This document shows, piece by piece, positions 49,301 through 60,400 of a stretch of 64,000 bases of DNA. This DNA comes from Ascidia mentula (lineage: Eukaryota > Chordata > Ascidiacea > Phlebobranchia > Ascidiidae), in the NCBI GenBank assembly GCA_947561715.1, contig OX387205.1:8871001-8935000 (forward strand), read 5' to 3'. The number at the start of each line of letters is the position of its first letter. The first letter of the stretch is position 1. The notes under the pieces are model-generated. The model ran no database searches and was not told the DNA's origin. It worked only from the letters and a program-made list of their open reading frames with translations. The position numbers and the translations under genes are program-made.

Positions 49301-50900
49301 ATTGACCGAGAATGACCCAACGTATTGGGCTGACCAGTTTTAAACTCAGCTTTGTTTTCTATAAATCCCCTGTTCTTTTTATGGCCACCAAAGACCCAGT
49401 AACAGATTTTATAACAATTCCTGCAAGTAATCCCAGGTCGTTTGTTTGATGTAGCTCAGGATTGAAGGATACATTTCGCCTGTATTTACAGGCATCATCG
49501 GTATCGCTTATTTACATAGAGCCACGTCAAACAAACGTCCTAGGATTATTTGCAGGAATTGTCAGCGTTTGAGATGCAGAATTATATGAACAGTTATGCA
49601 AGCCATGTAGAAAAATCAATTTTGAATATACTTTTTATGAAACCATTACGAAATAAATAAATATATATATTTTCATTTTTTATTGAAATCCACTTCTCCG
49701 TCACAGAACAAGCAAGGAGCTGCAACCAGCGCTGACCGATCTCGTTCAAACGACACAACCCGCACCGGTCGACGTCGTTCCTCGTCCCGCACGACCACCA
49801 AAGGCCCTCCAGCGGCTCCAAGCTCCGGATCAAACAACCACGCAGTGGCGCACGAGAACGGCGTGAAGTCAGAAGCGGTCATTGATCCGATACCCTCGCT
49901 TTTAGCTGGCGACATGGCGTTGGACGACCCGTCTTTGAACGAGGGACAACGAGATGTGGTTGTGAAGTATTTGAAACACGTGGTGTTGCGGTTTCTCTCT
50001 TGTGGTCAGTCGGAGGTTAGCAGGAATGCGTTTATGGCTGTCTCCAGATGCTATGTTTGATTGTTGAAAAAACCGTCCTCATTTTTATCATTGCTCATTT
50101 GGCCAGCTAACATACCTTAATTGTCGTGACAGAAGTGATCATTATACTGGATAACGCAGTAGTGTTTCATGCAATGGCGTGTTTGGCAGGATCGCCCGAC
50201 TGCGCAGTTCCATAACTTGGCGGTCTCAGCTATCGTATCGAGATCGTTACGTTTACAGGCTTCGCAGCCTAGACATTGCAGACTAGCTGGATCAGTCATT
50301 AATACTAGATTATATTATTTTGAATTCCTTAAAATAACAGAAGTTTGAAAAGCTCTTCAAGTGTTTTGAGTCGTTTTTTTTAACAATTTGTTTTAATAAT
50401 CTTGTTAAATTTCAGCACAAACCAATTGTTAACCTTGTGGTACATTTTATTCAGGCGCAGCAGTTAGTTAAAGCGATTTCCATGATCCTCAAATTTACCA
50501 AAGACGAAGAAAAACTCGTGCGCGAGGTTTTGGAATACCGGGTAAGTCGATGGGTGTTACCCGCTCATATCTTCTTGTCAAACGCCTTTAAAAAACAAAA
50601 TCGAAAGTTTTTTCCGCGAAAATAATTTAACAACAGTACCTCAATTTTTATTCGATTTTTAGTTAAGCTTCCACACAAAAATCTATAATAGACTAGTTTT
50701 ACCAAATTTAAAGAATAACTTACAATTTAACCTTTTTAGATTAACCATCGGTTTCAGCTAAATTTAATACAAAAACTTTCATTTTTAGTCTAATACAAAT
50801 TTATGCTTGTTAGACATCTTGGTTCGGAAGTCGCCCGAGCACCAAAAACGTCATCAAACCCTCGTTTAAGGGTAAATCGTCATCACGTCACAAACGATGA
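43371..50900 (+). CDS. GOLGA1: Golgin-97 (GOLGA1) homologue with GRIP domain
   Basis: This has many exons and encodes roughly 800 aa. The start MFKRLRQRIETEDGVSPA resembles the amphipathic N-terminus of golgin-97 (from memory). SSKEDLYTMLMNRTTQVKRM follows (43850-43915). Exons from 44124 to 49260 encode almost continuous coiled coil. KDRSLKLNQQRLVDLKKALQ (about 49190) precedes a Ser/Thr-rich linker (49707-49860). The GRIP domain is split over three exons: VVVKYLKHVVLRFLSCGQSE (about 49958-50015), AQQLVKAISMILKFTKDEEK (from about 50455) and TSWFGSRPSTKNVIKPSFKG, ending at 50900. The Tyr in KYLKHV is the residue GRIP domains need for ARL1 binding at the trans-Golgi. It tethers endosome-derived carriers. 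Intron repeats lie at 43679-43720 and 49416-49560. Confidence 0.94.
43679..43720. repeat. Small palindrome in a golgin-97 intron
   Basis: ATGCTTTCAATGTA and TACATTGAAAGCAT face each other around TGTTACATATT. Downstream, TATGTAACAT recurs twice (about 43734 and 43811) next to another CTTTCAATG, suggesting remnants of a foldback repeat. Confidence 0.6.
49416..49560. mobile_element. Foldback element with hammerhead-like core
   Basis: The ends AATTCCTGCAAGTAATCC and its counterpart at 49543-49560 form long imperfect inverted repeats reaching inward through CGTTTGTTTGA. Inside is a hairpin (CCTGTATTTACAGG) which on the minus strand is flanked by CCGAUGA and GAAA, one change from the hammerhead core. 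AUGUA/UACAU plus C could form stem III and a cleavage site. A competing long stem and the changed core base make activity doubtful. It is 145 bp, in a golgin-97 intron. Confidence 0.55.
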
Positions 50901-53080
50901 CAGTGTCGACGTCATCACTTCCGGTTGTGACGCAATTGATACATAAGAAACATCCCAAGTGGTGGTAATGTGCGCGAAAAACGACGGACATTTTTCTATT
51001 TGCACAATTTTAAACTGAAGAAATGTCTTATACTCATTTCATTATTCTTAGTTTTTTGCCAGAACTTAGAGTGGTTTGTTTGTTTGTTTGTTTGTTTGTT
51101 TTAACTGTAATTTATTCATACGTCAGTCATGATTTACTGGAATATCTATGAACTATCAAGGGGTTCTAATCATTTAAGGTCTGGAAATTTCACTAACCTA
51201 AAAGAAGCAAAAATGAGTCGGTAGTGATCAAAAACGTCAACATTTCAAAAAAATAATTGTCCCAGAAAAGCCATGCAGTTGCTTTTTAAACAAGTTTGGT
51301 TTTCAAGTTTAAAAAATATTAAAATTCGAACTCTGCTATAAAATGTTTGTCAGTGTTAACTCTGTCTCTTCACAAAAATTTATGTGTTTTTATTTAGCTG
51401 AAACTTATCTGTTCGTTCTTAATCTAAACTCTAAACCAACGTCTTATTTTTGACGTGGACTAAAAAACTGTCGTTGCAAATTATTTTTCCATATTGTAAG
51501 TTAAACCCAAGTGATGTTGCTTGTGCTTTTAACCATTAGTTCCATACGGCAGGTTTCGAAAAGGGTGGACGCGACAGATTAACTTGTATTAGATTACTTT
51601 GCAAGAATACTATGAACATCTTTGTAGTTTATATGGACGAGAATATAAGAGGTTTAATGAATATTCGAGCAATTAAAACTAAAACTAACCGAAAATATTC
51701 GCATGTCAAATGCAATTTTGTCTACTGCCGTTCTGGACATCTTGGTGCTTCTTCCCTGGGCCTTACATTTCCCCTAGCTTAAAAGCTGCAGTTTTGACGT
51801 TGTGTTGAAACATAATTGTACGTACTTTGCTGGGTAGAACACGAGAGGTACAATTGGTACAAAGGTTCAAATTTTTGAGTTAACCTGGAAAAGACAGTTT
51901 TGTAGTTTCCCATGTATTTGTGATTCTTCGAGTTTTTAAAAACTATATTGCGTTTTTGTTTTGTCCAGTGACTTATGTTAATATTTATTCTTCTTTTTGG
52001 TGCATTGTAGTAAATTTGACCCTTTTTGTTTGTAGCTGCGCTTATTGTTAAGTCCGTGCAATAAACACTTAACAGTTGTGTGATTTCTCCCTTTCTTGCG
52101 AAGGATAACGGAATCCGAAAGACAGGGAAACTGAGCTTGGAATATTACCAAGACTTACAAAACTAAACATGTTTTCACTTCTGCTATGTTGGACCTACAA
52201 GCAGTTCTATACCTATGTTGTTCCGTGATGTAACTGTGCAAATTCCTTTATCGCAAGTTCCTCACGCCAGGCCTATTCAAATGCTACTGTTATGTTGTAT
52301 AATGCGGTCGTGTGTCAACTTAAAATAATTCGAAACTCTCAACGTCAGCATGCCTTTTTTCACTTGTGTTGCATTTCAGGTTGCAGTCTATCATTTTTAA
52401 CGTGGACCTGTCCTGGTAGAATATGGTTAATGTAATAAAGTACGCATAAAGTAATTCAAACTTAATACTTTCAAACAAATTCGTAATTATTTTAAAATGG
52501 CAAGTGCAGGCGTGCCTTTTGATCTAGTTTTTGCAAAGTATCTTCACTGCAGTCGTTGGACCCGCCCGAACCTTCAACCACAACACATGCTGATAGTCTC
52601 ACACTTCCCACACAGTCAGTTTGATAATCTAAAACCGCCATTTCTATTATTACTTCCCTCGATTAAACACCAGCTAAAAAGCAAACATACACAGCTGATA
52701 AACTTACCCACCTGCTTGTTTGAAGATAAGTTTTTGCAGAGTTGTGAGCAACGCCTATAGCTACGTGCCTTGTCAAACCGTACGGTTTGCATAATCCTAC
52801 AACGCAAAGAAGAATAGCCCTTTTTTGTCTTGGCAGATGGCAAGAAAAACAATTTCTATATTGTTTTGCTTCACAGTGTTCATATTTGTTGTGTTTAATT
52901 CATAAAAACGCCATGATTACATTGTACACAAACATCGAACTTTCATCTCCTCGATGCTCCAATTTAAACACGACCGTGTGCACATTTTCCCACAACTGTT
53001 CGTAAAAGTATATATTAGTTACTTGGGTCTATCAAAGGCAGTAGGCTATTTATTTCTGAAAAATACCAACAATATCGAAG
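50901..53080. other. Intergenic, about 2.2 kb, no gene seen
   Basis: This is the golgin-97 3' region and the GH16 upstream region. It has a (GTTT)n microsatellite at 51074-51102 and otherwise AT-rich sequence. The longest frames (for example 52497-52760) show no recognisable domain or splice partner. Confidence 0.5.
51074..51102. repeat. (GTTT)n microsatellite
   Basis: About seven tandem GTTT units, downstream of golgin-97. Confidence 0.9.
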
Positions 53081-56000
53081 ATGATTTTGGCGTTTTTCTT
53101 CGCTTTTCTCCTGGCTGGAAGTTCAGGTATTACAGCTATTAACTGGACGTTTGGTGAATTGCAAATATTAATTCAGTTGGTGTTTTTCTGTGCAACTTTT
53201 AATCTTTACCTTACTACAGTATTGCAAGTCTGTCTACTCTGATTTATTTCCACCTTGTAACTTAACCATCGCGTTACATAGGCTACGATTTAAAATGTGG
53301 TAAATGGTTAAATGTTTGGCCAAAAAGTAGTAAAAAATATTGAAATAACATGCTGTACATTTTGCAGGTGACATTCTCTTTCAGGAAGAGTTTGACTCTC
53401 GTGAAACCCTGAATGATAACTGGGTCGTTGAAGTGGTTTCAAACCCACATAACAATGAATATCAATATTATACTAACCGACCTGAAAACATCGATGTACA
53501 GAATGGAAATCTCGTCATTACTCCACTGAAAGAGAAGTAAGTTAACGTAGAAAACGCAAAAACAGACATTGTTACCCCCAGGTGCCACATTTTGAAATGC
53601 ATTGTTTTTCTATCTACATATTTTTAGCAATAAATTGTTTTTACTTCATGAAATAAATTGTTTTTACTTTTTACTTCATACAACCTAACCAGCAACACTT
53701 CTTTCACGTGACACAAGTTAACCATCAATTCAATTTTAAATGTTACTAGAACAACTTTGTGTCCACGCTTCTGATTTTATAAAAAACATATTTCGCTTTT
53801 TAATAAAGCATCTTGAGTTCCCATTCAAATAGAATCAGAAGCGTGGACACAAAGTTGTTCTAGTAACATTTAAAATTACATATTTTTATGCACATATTCA
53901 AGTTAAGAAAAGCGCAATGGTTCGTTTACAGCTATGGTGGCCGACAATATACATCAGGCAGAATGCACAGTGACTTTGCTTGGAAATACGGACGTGTTGA
54001 CGTGAGAGCCAAACTTCCTAACGGATACGGACTTTGGCCTGCGATTTGGATGATGCCAAGGTTGGGTGAAAGATTTCATTGTTATATTACTTTTGTCAAC
54101 CTTTTTGTTTTAAAATGTAAGAATAAGCCATTTTGACGTCATTTATTTATTTATTTATTTATTTGACGTGAACTGGTTAGAAAGTAAACTGTTTAAAGGG
54201 TTATTTATTTCATTCAAACAAAAACTGAATTCAACAAAATCAAAGCTTTGCGAAATGTAATACGACGCATATTGGTTAAGGTAAGCCAAAAGTAGAACAA
54301 TACATGCTTAATTGTGTATAATACTAAAATAGAAATAGGTTTGGCAGTTATTCTGATGACAAAAAAAGCGTTTTTTCGGGCTGGTAGATTAAAAAAAATA
54401 CGCAAAGTAAGAGGTTAAAAATTAGAACCTGGCAATCATTCGTGTGTACGTTATGGAAACTGCTATTTAAGTTATTTGGATACAGGGACAGTGTATATGG
54501 TGGATGGCCTGAAAGTGGAGAAATTGACATCATTGAGGCCCGAGGCCAAAACATACAGGATATTGCGAGCACCATCCACTATGGAATCTGCTGCGATAAC
54601 CATTATTGGGAATCGAGCGGTGATTTGGATACGAAATGCTCTATTGACCAATACCACGTGTACACTCTTGATTGGACTCCCACCGAGCTGGTATATCTTT
54701 TTGTGAATAAGCCTTGGCATGAAAACTATCTATCTTTCAACGTATAACACGAATCACTAAGCAAGTGCTTTGCGTGTTACTGAAAGGACTGTGAATGGCA
54801 GGTTAGGGTTGGCAGCTATGGCATTAGACCCAAACCCCAATACTAAAAGTATATATTACATTGTATAATACTTTACTTTCAGAAGCGAATAAAGTGTTAC
54901 GCATGTAATTTTTTTAGACTTTTTTATTCAACTTTAGGTTTATCGTCTCGACGGCAAAGCCTACTTCAGACAAAGCTTGGACAGAGTGATCAGCTGGATG
55001 TACTCAGAAAAGGGTGAGACTAAACACAATTATCAACAGTGTCATCTACTTTGGCGAGATCGTGTTCCAAAATTTCTTAAAGAATGATTTTTTCACAAGA
55101 AATATTTACGTTGCAAGATGATTGCTGATATGCGAATACAAGTTCATGACAGAGGTGTAATTAATCGAGTCTTACCCATAACTTACTTTTTTACAATTTA
55201 CATTAGGGCAACCATTTGACCAATACTTCTACCTAATCCTGAACGTGGCAATCGGAGGAGATTACCTTGATGGTCCGGATCCGAACACTGTGTGGAATTA
55301 TCCAGATGCCGAAATGCTGGTGGATTACGTGCGCGTTTATCCGTTGGAGGTGAAATGCAGCATGTTCGAGCTTCGTACCAATCACCACACACTATACAAT
55401 AACAGCCTATATTCTGAATTACAAGCGTTTTGTAGTTATTAAAACTAAATCAGTACGCTGCATGATATAAGGGAAAGTTATTAAGAATACTCAAAAACGC
55501 ATCAAAATGCACCATTGGGGAAGTCCACGACCTCCAATGCAATTGTCGTATAAAAAAACAACCTTTTTTCAGGATATTTCCACATACGAGTGCGCAGTTA
55601 TATCGGACGCTGACCCCAATGCTGTGTGTGGTAACGTCAATTGGGCCTGTACCTCACAAAGCTATGCTGACGTCTCAGCCGAATGTACCTCTGCGTTAAT
55701 GTCGTGTTGCTCAGGGGGCGTCGCATCCTGCGATACATCCAGTCTAATAAGTAAGAAACGAGCAAAGACTGACAACCTTTACAGTTCACAGTTAATAAAT
55801 AAATTGTCTGGGAGCAGCATGGTACAAAAAATCGCAAAACCGTTCCATGAAAACGAATTTCCAAATCGAAACCTACATGAGTTTGAAACATTGTGTTTGA
55901 GGGTAAAACATGTCACTACTGTAACACAAATTGCATTTCTCTCCAACGTTTGTTGAAACGATAGCTTGGCGACATTTGTTGGAATGTTTTCAAAAATCCC

Positions 56001-56902
56001 GACTAAGGAATTTGGCAAAAATGCACGAAAGTACATTTTTTGTGCTCTTTGGTATGGTATATTTTAGGGGCACTGTCTCGACATAATAAGTCAAATCACG
56101 ACAAATCAGTGCAGTTCTGGTGACTTACAACGATATTACCATGTAACCAAGCAAGACTTCCACATATGTGGTCCTTAACAAACCAGAATCTTGAGTTTTG
56201 TTGCTTTTGTTTGCACAAGCATTGTGGATAGTTGTAATGATATGGGCTTTCCTGTTTTTTAGCTATGGCGAGTGCTGTGTACCAAGCCTACGACTCACAG
56301 TTACAGAGCAGCACATCCTGCGACTTCAGTGGCACCGCTGAGCGACAATACGTTCTTAACGACGGTACCTTGAACTCCGAATCCAGCGGCCAGTGCCTCA
56401 TTAAAGACAGTGCAAATGCCTGGGACATCTGTGGTTCAATGCAATGGACTTGTTACGACCAAAGCTATGCTGATGTAAGCAACTGCTTTCAATTGTATAA
56501 TATAATATTGTAATCGTAACTCAATAGCTTTTAACTGGCGGTATGTACAGCATAAAGTTATTCCTGTTATCAAGCAAAATAATTTTATTCATTAAACACT
56601 TTTTTCACATTCACATAACCCAAAAATGACCATACCGCTCGTATAGGGCGAATCTATAGCACATTTCATAATTTCACATTTTATAGGTTTCCGCCGAATG
56701 CAATGCTGGTGGTGACGTTCTGTCATGCTGCAACACAGACCCGAGCAAATGTGACGACACTAGACTTCGTCAGGCGGCCGGTGCAGTTTTCCAGGCCTAC
56801 TACGATCAGATTCCACAGTCGTCATCCTGCGACTTCGGCGGTATTTGTTACTTGGATGACCCTTTGATACCGCTAGAATGCACCGACGGGTACAACCCTT
56901 AA
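53081..56902 (+). CDS. Secreted GH16 beta-glucanase-like protein with two X8 (CBM43) repeats
   Basis: There are nine exons: 53081-53126, 53368-53536, 53932-54060, 54486-54702, 54938-55013, 55207-55349, 55573-55750, 56263-56474 and 56687-56902. All phases agree, giving 461 aa. The signal peptide is MILAFFFAFLLAGSS. The GH16 domain runs from ILFQEEFDS through GRVDVRAKLPNGYGLWPAIW, the catalytic GEIDIIEARG (ExDxxE with both glutamates present), HVYTLDWTPTELVY and PDAEMLVDYVRVYP. Then come two Cys-rich repeats, CAVISDADPNAVCGNVNWAC with YQAYDSQLQSSTSCDFSGTA, and CLIKDSANAWDICGSMQWTC with YQIP-type ending SSSCDFGG, matching the X8 domain of fungal and plant beta-1,3-glucan enzymes. No GPI signal follows. 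It likely cleaves or binds beta-1,3-glucan outside the cell, in digestion or defence; this role is inferred. Confidence 0.88.
53734..53877. repeat. Palindromic element, perfect 45-bp arms
   Basis: 53734-53778 and 53833-53877 are exact reverse complements (the arm contains CTTTGTGTCCACGCTTCTGA) around a 54-base spacer. It lies in intron 2 of the GH16 gene, ending about 55 bases before exon 3. It looks like a foldback or MITE-type insertion. No clear target duplication was found. Confidence 0.85.
54141..54164. repeat. (ATTT)n microsatellite
   Basis: Six tandem ATTT units in intron 3 of the GH16 gene. Confidence 0.9.
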
Positions 56903-57126
56903 AAGCTGCAGTGAAATAAATGAGCATGCAAATTCGGGGGTGATTTTTATTGTCCCTGAGAAATGGTGGAACTGAGGTAAAGCGCAGTCAGAAACCATTC
57001 ACACACCAGTAAGGTAAAAGCTGCAGTGAAATAACTGTGCATGCAATTTGGGGGTGATTTTTATTGTCCCTGAGAAATGGTGGAACTGAGGTAAAACGCA
57101 GTCAGAAACCATTCACACACCATTAA
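56900..57126. repeat. Tandem duplication, 2 x about 113 bp, starting at the GH16 stop codon
   Basis: Both copies run TAAAAGCTGCAGTGAAATAA... through TTTTTATTGTCCCTGAGAAA to CATTCACACACCA with few differences. The first copy contains the GH16 stop codon and AATAAA at about 56915. The second copy has AATAAC at that position. Confidence 0.88.
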
Positions 57127-57482
57127 GGTATCAAGTACACATACCCCAGCAAAAGCTCAACGCTAGTTAGGTTTTTGTTGAAAAGAAATGCTTAAAAAGT
57201 ATATTGAAAGTTCTAAAAACGAAATTTTGTTTAAACATAATACAACATGCGGCATAATGGCAGTAGCTGTTTGAAACTATTAGTACGATTATGCAATATT
57301 TCATATTTGAAGATGATTAGTAAAAAACAAACTAATACCTTTACTCAGCATTCCCAGAAAAGTTTGCAAGTGTGAGAATACCCAAGACATTTAAAACTGC
57401 ACTAAAATCCAAAAAGAAACTGCAAATGCAAATCACAAATAACCTGTATCAATCATTGCTACATTTTCAAATTAACGAGCGT

Positions 57483-60400
57483 TTAAAGCAACAGCCACAC
57501 AAGAAATGTATGGACAAAAAGCAAAGAATAGGATGCAGATAGAAACGAAGCCCCACCACCACCACCTGGGGTCACTTCAATGGTAACGTTGCATTGCTTG
57601 GGCGGCGGAGCGTATGAATTATTCACCACCAACGCGTCGAAGAAACTCTGTGAACATTGGATTTGAGCAATTTATTGAACAACATTAAAAAAGGCATTTA
57701 AACGTTTTTTAGGAGAAATGATCGTGCATTTATGTTACATTTTGTTTTAAAAAGAAAAAACAAAATTAACCTAGTCAAATTATTTAAATTTCACAGACCT
57801 ATTTCGAATTTTGTTTGTTTGTTTAATTATAAAATGTAAGCGACAAAGTACATTTTTTTGTATGTTTAAAGTACTTACCGCTACACGACCTCTGGGAGTT
57901 GTACAGATGTGCATGACTCGACTCTCACTTAGCTGCTTCTTCAGTAGGTTGATAGTTGTTTCATTCCAAGTGTACTACAAACACAATTGTGTTCAAATTT
58001 ATATCCGGCACCTCCTGTCCTTTGGTAACTACGATTGAAATTAAAGTTATCATAGTATCGTTGTTATGGTACCGATGTCGCCCAGAATTTGGCAATAACC
58101 TTTTTGTTTTTAAACAATTTAAACATAAATGAATAACCCTTAGAACATTTAGCGTTATACACAATACTAGTTTGTATTTGATGCATACGATGAAGACAAT
58201 CATATGGTTAGTAAAAATAGTTAAGAAGACGAATCTTCTTAGGGGAATAGAATCCGCAACTTTATTAAACAAGCGCAATGTTGTTACATCTTTTTTATGT
58301 CGATCGCCTTAATTTTGGAAAAGAATTGTTCCGAAATGTCATGTACCTCATTTAGTATTTGATCGACGGTTTTTGCAGCGGAAGTATCTTGTATCGTTTT
58401 CCACGACTGCTGTCTAAATGCCGTGGGCTTCGGCCTTGAAAGAAAACAAGTGGTTTTACATTTGTTTTAAAGAGCATGTTGCAATGCTTTGGATGCTATA
58501 CGCTTATTCAGTATAGTCCCGCCAAATCTACTAGCCCAATGATGTATGTTTTTGTTACCAACTTTTGAGCCTCTTTTCAGTGAGTAACCAAAGTTAATTG
58601 TTATTTTTCCGTTAAATTTCTAGGTTTGTTGGAACCAACCTTACATAAGTTACATCTGCTAATAACAATTCATTATCTGTATTCTTACATGAGAAACGTT
58701 GGATCAACTCCATAACCAGACAAAATGCTGCTCATGCTGTCAATGGTCGGTTGGCTTTTACACGAAGCTAGGGGAATTCGAGGGTAATAGAAGGCATACA
58801 CAAAACACATTTCATCCAATACGGAGAGACCTCCCTGTATGTAAAAGTTGTAGTCTTGTCATAAGGTTACTTAGACTACAGTAGATTGGTTCAGTCACAC
58901 AGCCTGGTTGCATGAAAATATGTAAAATATTTCGCATTGTGATTTTCGGTATGAAAAAGTTGCGAACTTCTTTGTCAGATCTTTTCGAAAGAACTTCTAT
59001 TTGCAAGCATTGCTGTGGGTTTTGGAGAATTTTAATTTTTTTGTAACATTTTTATTTCCACCAGAAATGTTTACATGACAATCACCTTGAAATTAGGTAT
59101 TTTACTTTTTCGAGTGAAACACGCTTTATTAAATTATTCGTTAAATTTGTCCCATGTTCCCACAGAACTGCGTTCAAATATTTGACATCTGCAACTTACG
59201 TATGTGAAGTTTTTCCGATTCTCGGAGTTATATTCGCACTCAACCTTCAGACTGTCTCCCCTTTTTACAATTATTTCGGCTTGCAAGTAATGGAGATGAC
59301 TGTTGAAGTCATCCTTGGCATCATTGGATAGATAAGGAAGCTCATCTCCCCCTCTGAAAAACAATTTGCTGAGTTAATAAACTTCTTCGCGCTAAAAGTA
59401 CTGAAACTATGAGTTCCCCAGTAATATTTGCGTTACTTTTCACCCATTTGTGCAATTGTATGACTTGTGACAGGCCTCTGTGTAATTAATTTCCTGGGTA
59501 GTAAACAATCATTTTAATCTATATCCTTACACATTATACCTAGATTAATGAGTCATTTTCATTTACAGTATATTCAACGTCGAAACAACGCTATTTTTTA
59601 AAAATTTTATTGCTTTTCACTCACGCGAATTTCAAATTACTTGTATATGGCTCCAATCCATATTGTAACGCCTAAATTCTGCTTTTTTGCACAACAGATA
59701 AAACAAATCCTCACTACAATTATATCTATGCAAGCAGTAGTTTGAGTAAAGTGGAATATTACCTAAAATGTCTGATGGTGATGTCACGGCCCAAGTTATG
59801 TGTGTGTGACATCACGGCCATGACTCGAATCTCCTCAACTCCTGCATTGTCCATAGACTAAAAGTAGAAATAGAATTACAGCTCTTCCAGTGAAGATCAT
59901 GGAAAATCACGGTGGGTAAAATACAGATCGGATGCAAAAATCTTCTGTTAATTATGTTTCACTTATCGGGCTATTTTTTCAAACATATCAAAAAACATTT
60001 TTTCCTGAAAAAATCAAAAACAATTCAAATTGCCTGATGGATGGCGAGACTAAGAAACAAGATATTGTTTAGGTTTCTCACGTTTGTTATACATTCTTCG
60101 CTACAAACACCGCCAAGTGGAAAGGAAGGGGCTCCTGGGGGTATAACTGACGTAAGACCGCTCAGAATACGTCCGGTGGAGAAAGAGCCTGCATCGTGCT
60201 GTCGTAATTGACTGGTAAAAGTGATACGTAGACCGGAATTGTCCACGATATCTATTGATCGATAATTAAATATACAATTTTAAAATTATTATAACGTCAC
60301 TCACCATAAAGTGCTTTTTTTTGCATATTGCGAATTTTGAAAATAAACTCGAACCATTTTATTTGCATTGTACCACTGTTGTCGTTTACACAAATGTGCA

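Noticed and set aside
52497-52760. 87-codon plus-strand frame
   Set aside because: No recognisable protein, and no supported exon before or after it.
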